A DNA stretch of 64,000 bases from Candidatus Woesearchaeota archaeon. GTDB lineage: Archaea; Nanoarchaeota; Nanoarchaeia; Woesearchaeales; JAGVZT01. The notes beneath the pieces are model-generated. The model was given only the letters and a program-made list of their open reading frames with translations, was not told the origin of the DNA and made no database searches. The stretch lies in the NCBI GenBank assembly GCA_017608295.1, contig JAFCGF010000006.1, positions 117,214 through 181,213 of the forward strand, in the 5' to 3' direction. Every line of letters starts with the position of its first letter. Position 1 is the first letter of the stretch. Made by a program: the position numbers and the translations under genes. Below are positions 53,905 to 62,615 of the stretch, piece after piece.

Positions 53905-54594
53905 ATGGCATCTGAGTTTGACATCGAGGTTTCTGCCGTCATTTGCGCGAAAAATGAGGCCCGGTCCCTTCCAGAGGTTATAGCTAGAACAAAGCCTTAT
54001 GTTAACGAGATTCTGGTCATTGACGGGAGGTCGGTCGATAACACGACTGCCATCGCGGAGAAGCTTGGTTGTAGGGTTATCCAAGACGCAGGCAAGGGAA
54101 AAGGAGAGGCAGTCCGTCTTGGCATATCAGCATGTAACGGGAGCTATGTGGTGTTGCTTGATGCAGATTGCTCGCATGACCCTTCTGCTATCCCAGCTCT
54201 GCTTAGGCCCCTCAAAGAGGGTCATGCGGATCTGGTGGTCGCATCGCGGAGGCGAGGGGGAAGTGATGAGCTAGATGGTTCGGTGGAGAACATCATGAGA
54301 GATGTTATCGGACGCCTGATCACAGGAATCATCAATTTTAGGTTTGGGAGTTCTCTCACAGATTCCCAGAACGGTTTCCGGGCCTTGAGAAAGGAAATCA
54401 TTCCTTTATTGGAGCTCAGCGAGGATGGCTTTACCATTGAACAGCAGATGATAATCCGCTGCCTTAAGAGGGGGTTAAGAGTTGAGGAGGTCTCGAGCAG
54501 GGAATATAAACGGAAGTTTGGTAGGTCACGGATAAGCCTGCTTCGCCACGGACCTACTTATGTCTGGAATCTTTTTAAGGAGATGGCCTTATAA
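53905..54594 (+). CDS. Family 2 glycosyltransferase (DPM1/polyprenol-phosphate type)
   Basis: A 229-residue GT-A enzyme without membrane domain. Motifs VSAVICAKNEARSLPEV, VIDGRSVDNTTAIA, and the DAD metal site in VLLDADCSHDP, followed by LTDSQNGFRALRKE, as in dolichol-phosphate mannose synthases. It would load a sugar onto a polyprenyl phosphate, giving donors for the GT-C enzymes nearby. First gene of a plus-strand operon with an epimerase and an aminotransferase. Confidence 0.88.
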   Translation: MASEFDIEVSAVICAKNEARSLPEVIARTKPYVNEILVIDGRSVDNTTAIAEKLGCRVIQDAGKGKGEAVRLGISACNGSYVVLLDADCSHDPSAIPALLRPLKEGHADLVVASRRRGGSDELDGSVENIMRDVIGRLITGIINFRFGSSLTDSQNGFRALRKEIIPLLELSEDGFTIEQQMIIRCLKRGLRVEEVSSREYKRKFGRSRISLLRHGPTYVWNLFKEMAL

Positions 54595-54612
54595 CTGCAA
54601 TGGTGGAGTCAA

Positions 54613-55590
54613 ATGGTCATTCTCATTACTGGTGTGCCTGGTTGGCTAGGGAATAGACTCCTGCATTATTTGCTCGAAGATAGAGATGATTTGCGCTGCT
54701 TTATTCAGAAAGGAACTGATTCTGCCGTAGTACAGGCGCCAAATTGTGAGATTGCCTATGGCGATGTACGCGAGAAGACCTCATTGCGAGATGCTTTTAC
54801 TGATGTGGATACTGTGTTTCATCTTGCAGGCGTCATCCATCCAAAACGAATAAGGGAATTCTATCACGTAAATTTTGAAGGCACCCGGAATGTAGTTGAG
54901 GCGTGCGTTGAGAGAGGTGTCCAACGCCTTATTTTTGTGAGCAGCGACGCGGCTGGAGGGCATAATCTGGCGAGAGATAGACCTCTGACCGAGGAAGACA
55001 CTCCACTGCCGAGAGGCGACTATGGAATGAGTAAGCTGCTTGCCGAACGACTCGTGAACCAAGCTTATCTTGACTATGGGCTGGAAACAACAATACTCCG
55101 ACCCTGTTGGATCTATGGGCCGGGACAGCCACAACGGATGACGCATTTTATGAGAATGATTGCTGCAGGAAGAGCTCCACTAGTGGGGGATGGCTGTAAT
55201 CTTCGTTCAATGACGTACATTGATAATGCAGTTTCAGCGCTGCTTCTTGCTAGCACGTCATCTAAAGCGGTCGGAGAAACCTATTTGATTGCTGATGCGG
55301 AGCCTTATCCTACCTTTCGCATTTACAGCGCAGTGGCAGAAGCGTTGGGCGTGCGGTTTAGGCCGGTAAGAGTGCCGCGGTTGGTCTCAGTGGTATCCGA
55401 ATCATTGGACTGTATCACGAGACGTATGGGTATCAATGTGCCCAGCATACATGTGCTTGGCGAACTGAGATATGACATCACGTGCAGTATAAGGAAGGCT
55501 AAGGAAGAATTTGGATACAATCCTATAGTCTGCCTTGAAGAGGGGATGCAGCGGGCTGTAGCGTGGTGTCGTTCTGTTGAGGTGTTTTAA
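54613..55590 (+). CDS. NAD-dependent epimerase/dehydratase (SDR)
   Basis: A 325-residue extended SDR. The Rossmann motif TGVPGWLGNRLL (GxxGxxG) is at about 6-17, VFHLAGVIHP follows, Ser in FVSSDAAGG, and catalytic YGMSK near 137. It acts on nucleotide sugars or on sterol/3-hydroxy substrates; the 3-beta-HSD-like look of GNRLLHYLL leaves both open. Start follows GGTGGAG by 4 bases. It ends in a one-base stop/start overlap with the DegT gene, so the two work together. Confidence 0.85.
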   Translation: MVILITGVPGWLGNRLLHYLLEDRDDLRCFIQKGTDSAVVQAPNCEIAYGDVREKTSLRDAFTDVDTVFHLAGVIHPKRIREFYHVNFEGTRNVVEACVERGVQRLIFVSSDAAGGHNLARDRPLTEEDTPLPRGDYGMSKLLAERLVNQAYLDYGLETTILRPCWIYGPGQPQRMTHFMRMIAAGRAPLVGDGCNLRSMTYIDNAVSALLLASTSSKAVGETYLIADAEPYPTFRIYSAVAEALGVRFRPVRVPRLVSVVSESLDCITRRMGINVPSIHVLGELRYDITCSIRKAKEEFGYNPIVCLEEGMQRAVAWCRSVEVF

Positions 55591-56813
55591 TGGTTGCTAA
55601 GAGGACTATGCTATGGCAGATTAAGCTGCCAGTAAGCCTTCCACCTCTTCGGCTTCCCAAAGGGTTCCTCACTCAAATAGGGGCATCGCTGTTTTCATTG
55701 TTCTCTGACAATGTAGTAAAGACCTTTGAAAGGCAATTCAATCTGATGAGTGGAGAGTGGGCGTTGGCGACTCCTTCAGCGCGAGGCGGGCTCTTCTTCG
55801 TTTTGAAAGCTCTCCGCTCAGAGGAGAAAAAAGAGGTGGTGCTTTCCGCATACAATTTTCCTGCTATTCCAGCAGTTATCCGGGCTGCTGGCATGATTCC
55901 TGTTTTTGTGGATATCGATGCGAAGACATTGAATCTTGAATCTGGACCGATTGCTGATAAAATCTCCGATAGAACCGCTGCAGTACTGGTAACCCATATG
56001 TATGGGCTTCAGTGTGACATGAAGAGCATCCTTTCTTTGACAGAGCCCTTGCATATTCCTGTAATCGAGGACTGTGCGCATGTGTTACAAGCTACCTTCA
56101 GTAGAGGTGAGGTTGGCACACTCGGCATTGCATCCATCTACAGCTTCGGCCTCAGCAAGCCCCTCCCCTGCGGGGGTGGTGGCATGGTCATCGTAAGAGA
56201 CCGCAGTCTCGCCGCCAAACTAAGATGTTCTCTTGGCGCACTCAAGAAATCACCGCTAAAGCAGCAGCTTTCCACTGTGGCGAAAGCGGCAGCGCTATCC
56301 ATTGTCACAGCACCAATAGTGTACCCTTATATCACAAGACCGTTACTTAGCATTGCGAGGGCTCTAGGTACCAATCTTGCAGATAAGGTATTTGAGGAAG
56401 CTGGAGTGTTAGATGTTAAGGAGCCTTGCTTTAACCTCTCGCCGGTCCAAGCAGCCCTCGGCATCAGCTATCTTCCTCTGCTGGAGGTAATAACGCAACG
56501 AAGGATAAGGAACGCAGAGATGCTTTCTTCCATCCTTGGAAAGAAAATTGCGCCCCATGTGCCAGAGACATCAACCCATACTTATATGCAGTATGCTGTT
56601 AGAGTAAATCAGAGAGAGAGATTCCGCCGTTCACTCATGAAGCATGGCATCCTTACCAGAACAAGTTATATCCTGAACTGTGCAGATGATAAGAGACTAG
56701 TTCCAGGGGCAGAGGTTGCGGAAGAGGAAGTTGTGTATCTGCCTCTGTACGCCAGAATGACTCCTGTAGAAGTGCAATTCCTGGCTCAGGTAGTCTTGGA
56801 GACTATCACCTAG
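55590..56813 (+). CDS. DegT/DnrJ/EryC1 PLP aminotransferase
   Basis: A 407-residue fold-type I aminotransferase. The PLP lysine is in FGLSKPLPCGGGGMVIV (SxxKxxxxGxGG), near residue 191; upstream are VLSAYNFPAIPAVIRAAG and VIEDCAHVLQA. The family aminates keto-sugar nucleotides such as 4-keto-6-deoxy sugars. With the SDR and GT2 just upstream it suggests amino-sugar synthesis for an envelope glycolipid or glycan. Its start overlaps the SDR stop (TAATG). Confidence 0.88.
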   Translation: MVAKRTMLWQIKLPVSLPPLRLPKGFLTQIGASLFSLFSDNVVKTFERQFNLMSGEWALATPSARGGLFFVLKALRSEEKKEVVLSAYNFPAIPAVIRAAGMIPVFVDIDAKTLNLESGPIADKISDRTAAVLVTHMYGLQCDMKSILSLTEPLHIPVIEDCAHVLQATFSRGEVGTLGIASIYSFGLSKPLPCGGGGMVIVRDRSLAAKLRCSLGALKKSPLKQQLSTVAKAAALSIVTAPIVYPYITRPLLSIARALGTNLADKVFEEAGVLDVKEPCFNLSPVQAALGISYLPLLEVITQRRIRNAEMLSSILGKKIAPHVPETSTHTYMQYAVRVNQRERFRRSLMKHGILTRTSYILNCADDKRLVPGAEVAEEEVVYLPLYARMTPVEVQFLAQVVLETIT

Positions 56814-56882
56814 TGGCGTGACACGATATTATGAAACATAACTTCTTTCTAGTTTTATGTCCGCTTTTTCCTTCGTGAATGT

Positions 56883-58241
56883 TCACATGATGTCAATTGT
56901 AAAAGCATATCTGGCTATGCGGAGAAGGCTCCGCGTGGGAAGGAGTCGTGCCAGTCGGGCCAGCTTCAGAGGAGAGAGATAGGTTTTTTGATAGGCTTTT
57001 CTCATGAGTACCGAGAGGCGGTTCGGACCAAGTGCTGGACTGTGAGTAGCGAATTCTCTCTCCCCATAAAGTAGTCCGAGATCCTTGTATTCCTTATTGC
57101 CCTCCGCGAATTCTTTATAAAGCGGTGTCCCGGGGAAAAGAGTCAGTCGTAGAAATAGCGGAAGGTCTGTGTCAAGTTCACGTGCGAATCTGAGAGTGTT
57201 CTGCACTTCCTCTTCCCCTTCCCAGGGAAAACCTATGATAAAGCAGGCGGAGGTCATGAAGTCAAGCTCCTTGCACCATTTTACCACTTTCTTCACCCTA
57301 TCTAGAGAAAATCCCTTACCAATTCGTTCCAGAGTGGCAGGATTCCCGCTTTCGGGATTCACGGTCACGAACCAGAATCCCGCGCGCTTCATTTCTCCGA
57401 GAAGCCATCGGCTCACGCAGTCCACCCTGACACCTATGGGAAGTTGGAGTTTGACGTCAATGCCTTTTTCCTTGATACCGCGGCAGATTCTCGCGACTCT
57501 CCGCTGGTCGAGGGTGAACATGTCATCCTGTATGCCTATTTCCCTAACACCAAGCTTATTTACCTGCCATTCTATCTCACTGACGACATGCGATGCGCTC
57601 CTTGGTCTCCAGACCCACCCTTGAGAATGGAAACAGAATGAGCACGTCCAGGGACAGCCCCGAGAGGTTACGATGCTCGAAAAGGGAGATTTTTGGCTAA
57701 ACGGCGTGCTATAATCTAAAATGTTCACCTTATGCAGAGCTGGGAAAGGGAGCTTGTTCAGCGGGAGTTTAGACGGAGATCCTTTTGTTCGATAAATCGT
57801 TCCGTTTCCTTTCTTGAGCATTAAACCTGGGACACGTGAAGGATGGGAAGATTGAAGATAATTGTACGTGGTTACCTCAGCGTCCCCTAGAATCACCGCA
57901 TCGAACTGCTTGTGCATTATGAGGAACCGCGGGTCGCAAAGCGTCTCCGGGCCACCCGCAAAAATCTTAAGTTCAGGAAAACTCCGGTGGAGCATAGCAG
58001 CACGTTTGATAGTGGGAGTGATGTTGCTGTTGTTCACTCCAAACCCGACAGCGTGATAGAGTGAAGCATCAGGAAACTGGGTGGTGACATTCAAATCCAC
58101 GAAGTCAGTATGTATCCCCCGAGATTCTAAGAAGGACACAATCTGTAGAGGTCCGAGCGGGACATTGTTCTGAAAATATTTGTTTCGTTGTGTGGGGGCT
58201 TCAATCGCGATGAGTACCCTTTTCACCCTAGTGTTACCCAT
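56883..58241 (-). CDS. B12-type radical SAM protein
   Basis: A 452-residue protein: cobalamin-like N-terminus (PLGPLQIVSFLESRGI, IFAGGPETLCDPRF, AVILGDAEV), cluster motif CPWTCSFC at about 194, and the extended barrel with NPESGNPATLERIGKG and FPGTPLYKEF. The last 40 residues are basic/hydrophobic. Start ATG 58241 overlaps the stop of the upstream radical SAM gene by 8 bases, so they are translated together. It resembles anaerobic Mg-protoporphyrin cyclase-like and hopanoid/lipid-modifying enzymes; substrate unknown. Confidence 0.87.
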   Translation of the reverse strand: MGNTRVKRVLIAIEAPTQRNKYFQNNVPLGPLQIVSFLESRGIHTDFVDLNVTTQFPDASLYHAVGFGVNNSNITPTIKRAAMLHRSFPELKIFAGGPETLCDPRFLIMHKQFDAVILGDAEVTTYNYLQSSHPSRVPGLMLKKGNGTIYRTKGSPSKLPLNKLPFPALHKVNILDYSTPFSQKSPFSSIVTSRGCPWTCSFCFHSQGWVWRPRSASHVVSEIEWQVNKLGVREIGIQDDMFTLDQRRVARICRGIKEKGIDVKLQLPIGVRVDCVSRWLLGEMKRAGFWFVTVNPESGNPATLERIGKGFSLDRVKKVVKWCKELDFMTSACFIIGFPWEGEEEVQNTLRFARELDTDLPLFLRLTLFPGTPLYKEFAEGNKEYKDLGLLYGEREFATHSPALGPNRLSVLMRKAYQKTYLSPLKLARLARLLPTRSLLRIARYAFTIDIM

Positions 58242-59610
58242 GTTTAAACACCCCTATAACTTCTCTGAGCGCAGCGAGGGGATTCACTAACTTGAATAAG
58301 TTAAGGATTCTAGTCGGCCTAAGATAAAAACGTATGTAGGCATATAATTGGAGAAGCCGAAGCTCGCGATGGCTTGCCTGCTTGAGTTCGATAGCGCCGC
58401 CCTTCTGAATTGCATAGTTGTTCCATTCTTTTGAATGGGGCTTGAGACCTCCTTCCCCTTGTGTGACCATCCTTTGGACCTCAGTGCCGGGAAAGGGAAC
58501 TAAAATAGTAATTGTCACATAATCGACCGGCAAGGATAAGAGTGTCGAAATAGTTGAGCGGATTAAGGATTTGGTGTCATACGGCAAGCCGAAAATAAGG
58601 CAGAGGAATACGTCCATACCTGCATCTTTAGTTAACCGTATGGCTTTGATAATCTGAGCCGCTGTAAGATCTTTTTTCGCGGCTTTAAGTATATCATTAT
58701 TGAATGATTCAGCACCATAGATTACTACACGACAGCCTGCTTTCATCATGAATGCTAGCAACTCAGCGTCGATGAGGTCGGCCCGTGTAGTGCAATGCCA
58801 AGAACATTTATGATTGAGTCCCCTGTGAATCAATTCTTTGCAGAAACTGACGACCCACTGCCGTTGTAGCGTGAAGGTTTCATCATTGAATTCTATGGAT
58901 TTCGCGCCGCACGCGATAGCATGTTCTATCTCCGCGACGACATTGGTGATACTACGGCCCCGTACTTGCGTCCCCATTGAGCGCTGGCAAAATATGCATT
59001 TATAAGGACAACCCCGAAAAGCCATTACAGGATATTCCAAGCCTGAAAATAAGGAGAAGAGACCGCGATATCCCTTAATGGGAAAAGAGGGCCAGTGGGG
59101 GAAGGGTAATGCATCAAGATTTTGGAGGTATTCACGAGGTTTAGTTACTACTATTCTGGACGTTTTCCTAAATGCAATGCCGCGAATCGCATAGAGATTA
59201 TTATTCCCTAATACGGCGTCTAACACTTTAAGGATTACTTGTTCTCCCTCACTAGCCACCGCAACGTCAAATCCGCGGCAACGCTCTAATGTCTCACGCA
59301 GTGCCATGCTGCAGTGTGCCCCCCCCACAATTATGGGTGTCTGTGGGAAAAAGTCTTTGAATGCGAGGGCGACTCTATGGGCATCTGACACTTCAGAGGT
59401 GGTGGATGGCAGAAGTAATGCTATTGGTTTCAGTTCTACGAGACGCAATAGGAGCTCATCAAATGAGAGGCCTTCGGCGACGCTGTCTATAATGACCGGA
59501 TGATATCCTTTTTTGAGAAGTTCGGAGGTAAGATACCCTAAACCCGCGAAAGGGAGCCAATAATTGGTATAGTTTTTGTAGGGTGGAATGACCAGCGCGA
59601 GGGAGTTCAT
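58234..59610 (-). CDS. B12-type radical SAM protein
   Basis: A 458-residue protein. N-terminal domain shows WLPFAGLGYLTSELLKKGY, IIVGGAHCSMALRETL and VASEGEQVI, the classical B12-radical SAM layout without the DxHxxG histidine. Cluster motif CPYKCIFC at about 199, then GAKSIEFNDETFTL, TRADLIDAELL and FPGTEVQRM. First gene of a two-gene minus-strand operon. Divergent from the SPASM-like radical SAM gene at 59959. Function unknown; a lipid or tetrapyrrole carbon-carbon reaction is possible. Confidence 0.87.
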   Translation of the reverse strand: MNSLALVIPPYKNYTNYWLPFAGLGYLTSELLKKGYHPVIIDSVAEGLSFDELLLRLVELKPIALLLPSTTSEVSDAHRVALAFKDFFPQTPIIVGGAHCSMALRETLERCRGFDVAVASEGEQVILKVLDAVLGNNNLYAIRGIAFRKTSRIVVTKPREYLQNLDALPFPHWPSFPIKGYRGLFSLFSGLEYPVMAFRGCPYKCIFCQRSMGTQVRGRSITNVVAEIEHAIACGAKSIEFNDETFTLQRQWVVSFCKELIHRGLNHKCSWHCTTRADLIDAELLAFMMKAGCRVVIYGAESFNNDILKAAKKDLTAAQIIKAIRLTKDAGMDVFLCLIFGLPYDTKSLIRSTISTLLSLPVDYVTITILVPFPGTEVQRMVTQGEGGLKPHSKEWNNYAIQKGGAIELKQASHRELRLLQLYAYIRFYLRPTRILNLFKLVNPLAALREVIGVFKHG

Positions 59611-59958
59611 GGGAACACCAACTTTTCAAACAGCTTGATTACGTTTGCTTAACTAGAGACTTCTTTATGTAATTTTCTATCCTTAAATCATCGCGGAGGG
59701 ATTAGTCTCAAAATACTCCCCTCATTCAGCCACTTTCGTAAACAGTTCTGAAAATTAGACCTGAAGTACGCCAACAGGTAGAACTAAGAGGTGCTAGGTT
59801 GACAGATTATTACCCTTAGGTATAATGACCAAAAGTATTTTAACCAAAATAGGACCATTATCAAAGAGGGCACATAGAGTCATGCAATAAAATAGGAAAA
59901 CTGATTGCACAATTAATGCCCCTGAGATTTACACTGCCAAAATTGGAGGGAATTTACT
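59611..59958. other. AT-rich divergent intergenic region
   Basis: No gene seen in these 348 bases. AT-rich segments near 59820-59860 (TATAATG, ATTTTAACC) could be promoter elements for either side. A GGAGGG at 59944-59949 is the ribosome-binding site for the GTG at 59959, 9 bases away. No clear repeat or RNA. Confidence 0.4.
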
Positions 59959-61050
59959 GTGGCAAGTTTGCGAGGATATATGTCCGTGGCTAGATGTGCC
60001 ATCCCTTTTGGGATGCCGTTGCCGCCCTCCCTTGTGATTGAGGTAACGTCTCGGTGTAATGCCCGATGTCCAGGGTGCTATAACTTGAATAAGATTATAG
60101 ATGCCCCCTCTTCTCTCACATTGGAACAGATTGAGAAGATTAGCAAAAGCTTCCGTCAACCTGTGATGAATCTCCTTTTCCTTGGGGGTGAGCCTACTCT
60201 CCGGGACGACCTGCCAGAACTAATTGATACCTTTCAGCGCTATTCCCCTATTGAGACGCTGAGCATATCAACAAATGGGCTCCTGCCTAATCGTATCGAA
60301 CACTTAACAAAACGAATTTTCGAAGTGTACCATAATCCCCTTACATTCAATCTCTCTATTGATGGCATAGGGGAAACTCATGATAGACTAAGGGGAGGAC
60401 CTGGAAACTACAAGGCTATGGTGGCAACATATCATCGTCTCGTGCGGATTATGGACGAATTCCCCAATCTCCACTTAGTAGTCACCACCACCTTATCTCA
60501 AGCGAATCTTGACGAACTTGAACACTTGCACAACGTCCTTTTAGAGAATTTCCCTCGAATCGGGGCCCATAATGTGGCCCTCATTCATTCAGTGCAGGAG
60601 GGGAGTGTACTGCAACCTCTCACTAGCGCACAGCTACGCGAACATATGCCCCTGCTACGCCAGATTCTAAAAGCATATCTTAAGGGCCATTCTAAATCAC
60701 CTCTGGACTTTGTGCGGAGGCTTGCCCTTAAGATGAGGCCCCTATACTATGATTTCGCGCTCCAGCAGATGGAAGGCGGCAATGAGACGTTTACAGCCCT
60801 GCCGGGCGTAACGCAGGCGGCAATTGATTGTTATGGCGGCCTTCATCCCTATTCCTCAGACACAAACGATACACTGGCCGTTAGTCTTGCAGATTTTGAT
60901 TTTGATTTCCGAAAGGCATGGAAGTCGGTGAAATTCAGGGAGCTTGTTAGGGAACTGAAGGAGAATAATTGTGAAGCCTGCGCATGCGACTTTTTATTGC
61001 CCTTCTTTAAGCCAAAGTTGTATCCTCTGCTGCTTCGTAGTATTTTCTAG
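59959..61050 (+). CDS. Radical SAM protein with short Cys-rich C-terminus
   Basis: A 363-residue protein from GTG at 59959. The radical SAM motif CNARCPGC is at about 33, with FLGGEPTLRDDLPEL and STNGLLPNRIE as in MoaA/PqqE-type enzymes. The C-terminus has CEACACDF, a reduced auxiliary-cluster region rather than a full SPASM domain. No cobalamin domain. Substrate unknown; it heads a plus-strand group of three radical SAM genes (gaps of 82 and 16 bases). Confidence 0.85.
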   Translation: MASLRGYMSVARCAIPFGMPLPPSLVIEVTSRCNARCPGCYNLNKIIDAPSSLTLEQIEKISKSFRQPVMNLLFLGGEPTLRDDLPELIDTFQRYSPIETLSISTNGLLPNRIEHLTKRIFEVYHNPLTFNLSIDGIGETHDRLRGGPGNYKAMVATYHRLVRIMDEFPNLHLVVTTTLSQANLDELEHLHNVLLENFPRIGAHNVALIHSVQEGSVLQPLTSAQLREHMPLLRQILKAYLKGHSKSPLDFVRRLALKMRPLYYDFALQQMEGGNETFTALPGVTQAAIDCYGGLHPYSSDTNDTLAVSLADFDFDFRKAWKSVKFRELVRELKENNCEACACDFLLPFFKPKLYPLLLRSIF

Positions 61051-61132
61051 CGAGACCAACGAACCTAGCGTTAGTAGGATAAAACTATTAAAGTGGCACT
61101 CTTAAGCTTTTTCTACGGAGGTTTTACTTGAC

Positions 61133-62599
61133 TTGCCACATCTAAGAATCACACTCATCAATGCATCGCTGAGGGAGAGCAGAGCGTATTGCGTCCCTGA
61201 CGGATTCGCTGAAGGGTTTGAGAAAGTTATACGGCCCTATCAGCCACTAGGGATATTATCACTCGCGGCAGTACTCATCAAAGATGGATTCAATGATATT
61301 CAGGTTCTTGACCCTGATGTAGGAGGATTGCCTCGCTCTGAAGTCGTTCGGAAAGTTAAGAAATTCTCCCCAGACATCATTGGGCTTTCCTGTATGTCCT
61401 TTACATATTTATATTGCCTTAATCTCGCTAAAGAGCTTAAGAAGCAACTTGACTGCCCAATCACTATAGGGGGGACACATGTAAGTCTTTATCCTAAGGA
61501 AGTGATGATTCATGACGCATTTGATGTTGGAGTGATTGCTGATGGAGAGTTTCCCTTTAGAGATATTGTTAGGTGTCTCGCGAGGTCTGCCAATAAAGCT
61601 AGCTTCTTCCGGGGGTTGCATCACGTCTCGGGAATTGTATTCAAAGAGAAATGTTCAATAAAACTAAGCCCTGAACGGCCCATTTTCACCAATCTTGACT
61701 CTCTCCCTTTCCCTGCATATAATCTCCTTGACATCCGGAACTACGACCAAGACTATCTTCCTAATCCCACAGCGACAATCATCACCGCCAGAGGTTGCCC
61801 TATGAAATGCTCGTACTGCTCTAGGAGCCACTGGGACAGGGTCGACAGATTCCACTCTCCACAATACATTGTGGATCAGATGGAAGCGGTTGTTGAATCG
61901 ACAGGGGCGCAATCTTTTTTCATCCTTGACGATACCTTTACCTATCATAAGCGAAGGGTCATGAAGATATGCGCCCTTATTAGGGAACGAGGACTTGACC
62001 TGAACTTCTCAGCCTTGACTCGCGTGACGCATATCGACAACGAGGTCGCAGAGGCCCTTACCAAAGCAGGGATATCCAGCCTCAGTTTAGGTGTCGAATC
62101 CGGAGACCAGATGATTCTCAATAAACTCCAAAAAGGGCAGACTGTCCGGCAGATACGGGACGCCTTCAAAATCTGCCACAGGTTCAACTTCCATACGCTT
62201 GCCTATTTCCTTATCGGCCATCCTGATGAGACAGAGGAGCAAATAGAGAATACCATTCGACTCATTAAAGAGATAAAACCTGAGTGGTTCAAAGCGAATA
62301 TTCTCATTCCCTATCCCGGAACAAAGCTTTATGCAGACCTCGTGGGAGCAGGAATGATTGATGACTTCTGGAAGCGTATGACTCTTGAAGGCAGGCCTAT
62401 CAATGCTCCGAACATCAGTCAGCATCTCACTTTGAAAGAATTGGAATCTTATAGGTCTAAAATAAATCTCATGCCCTACACACGCCTCAGGGGAAACAAT
62501 CTCCTTAAACTCACTAAAATCAAGGGCTGGCGGAATCTGGCCATTTCTTTAGGCTGGATTACTCGATGTGGATTAGAAAAAATGAGGAATCTGCCCTAA
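61133..62599 (+). CDS. B12-type radical SAM protein (TTG start)
   Basis: A 488-residue protein. The TTG at 61133 follows ACGGAGG; no ATG lies nearby. Cobalamin-like domain: YQPLGILSLAAVLIKDG, IIGLSCMSFTY, ITIGGTHVSLYP. Cluster motif CPMKCSYC at about 222, then SLGVESGDQMILNKL and YPGTKLYADL. This is the most canonical B12-radical SAM in the cluster. The next gene, 16 bases on, is a COG1964-like radical SAM. Confidence 0.87.
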   Translation: MPHLRITLINASLRESRAYCVPDGFAEGFEKVIRPYQPLGILSLAAVLIKDGFNDIQVLDPDVGGLPRSEVVRKVKKFSPDIIGLSCMSFTYLYCLNLAKELKKQLDCPITIGGTHVSLYPKEVMIHDAFDVGVIADGEFPFRDIVRCLARSANKASFFRGLHHVSGIVFKEKCSIKLSPERPIFTNLDSLPFPAYNLLDIRNYDQDYLPNPTATIITARGCPMKCSYCSRSHWDRVDRFHSPQYIVDQMEAVVESTGAQSFFILDDTFTYHKRRVMKICALIRERGLDLNFSALTRVTHIDNEVAEALTKAGISSLSLGVESGDQMILNKLQKGQTVRQIRDAFKICHRFNFHTLAYFLIGHPDETEEQIENTIRLIKEIKPEWFKANILIPYPGTKLYADLVGAGMIDDFWKRMTLEGRPINAPNISQHLTLKELESYRSKINLMPYTRLRGNNLLKLTKIKGWRNLAISLGWITRCGLEKMRNLP

Positions 62600-62615
62600 G
62601 AATTGCGGTTGTAAG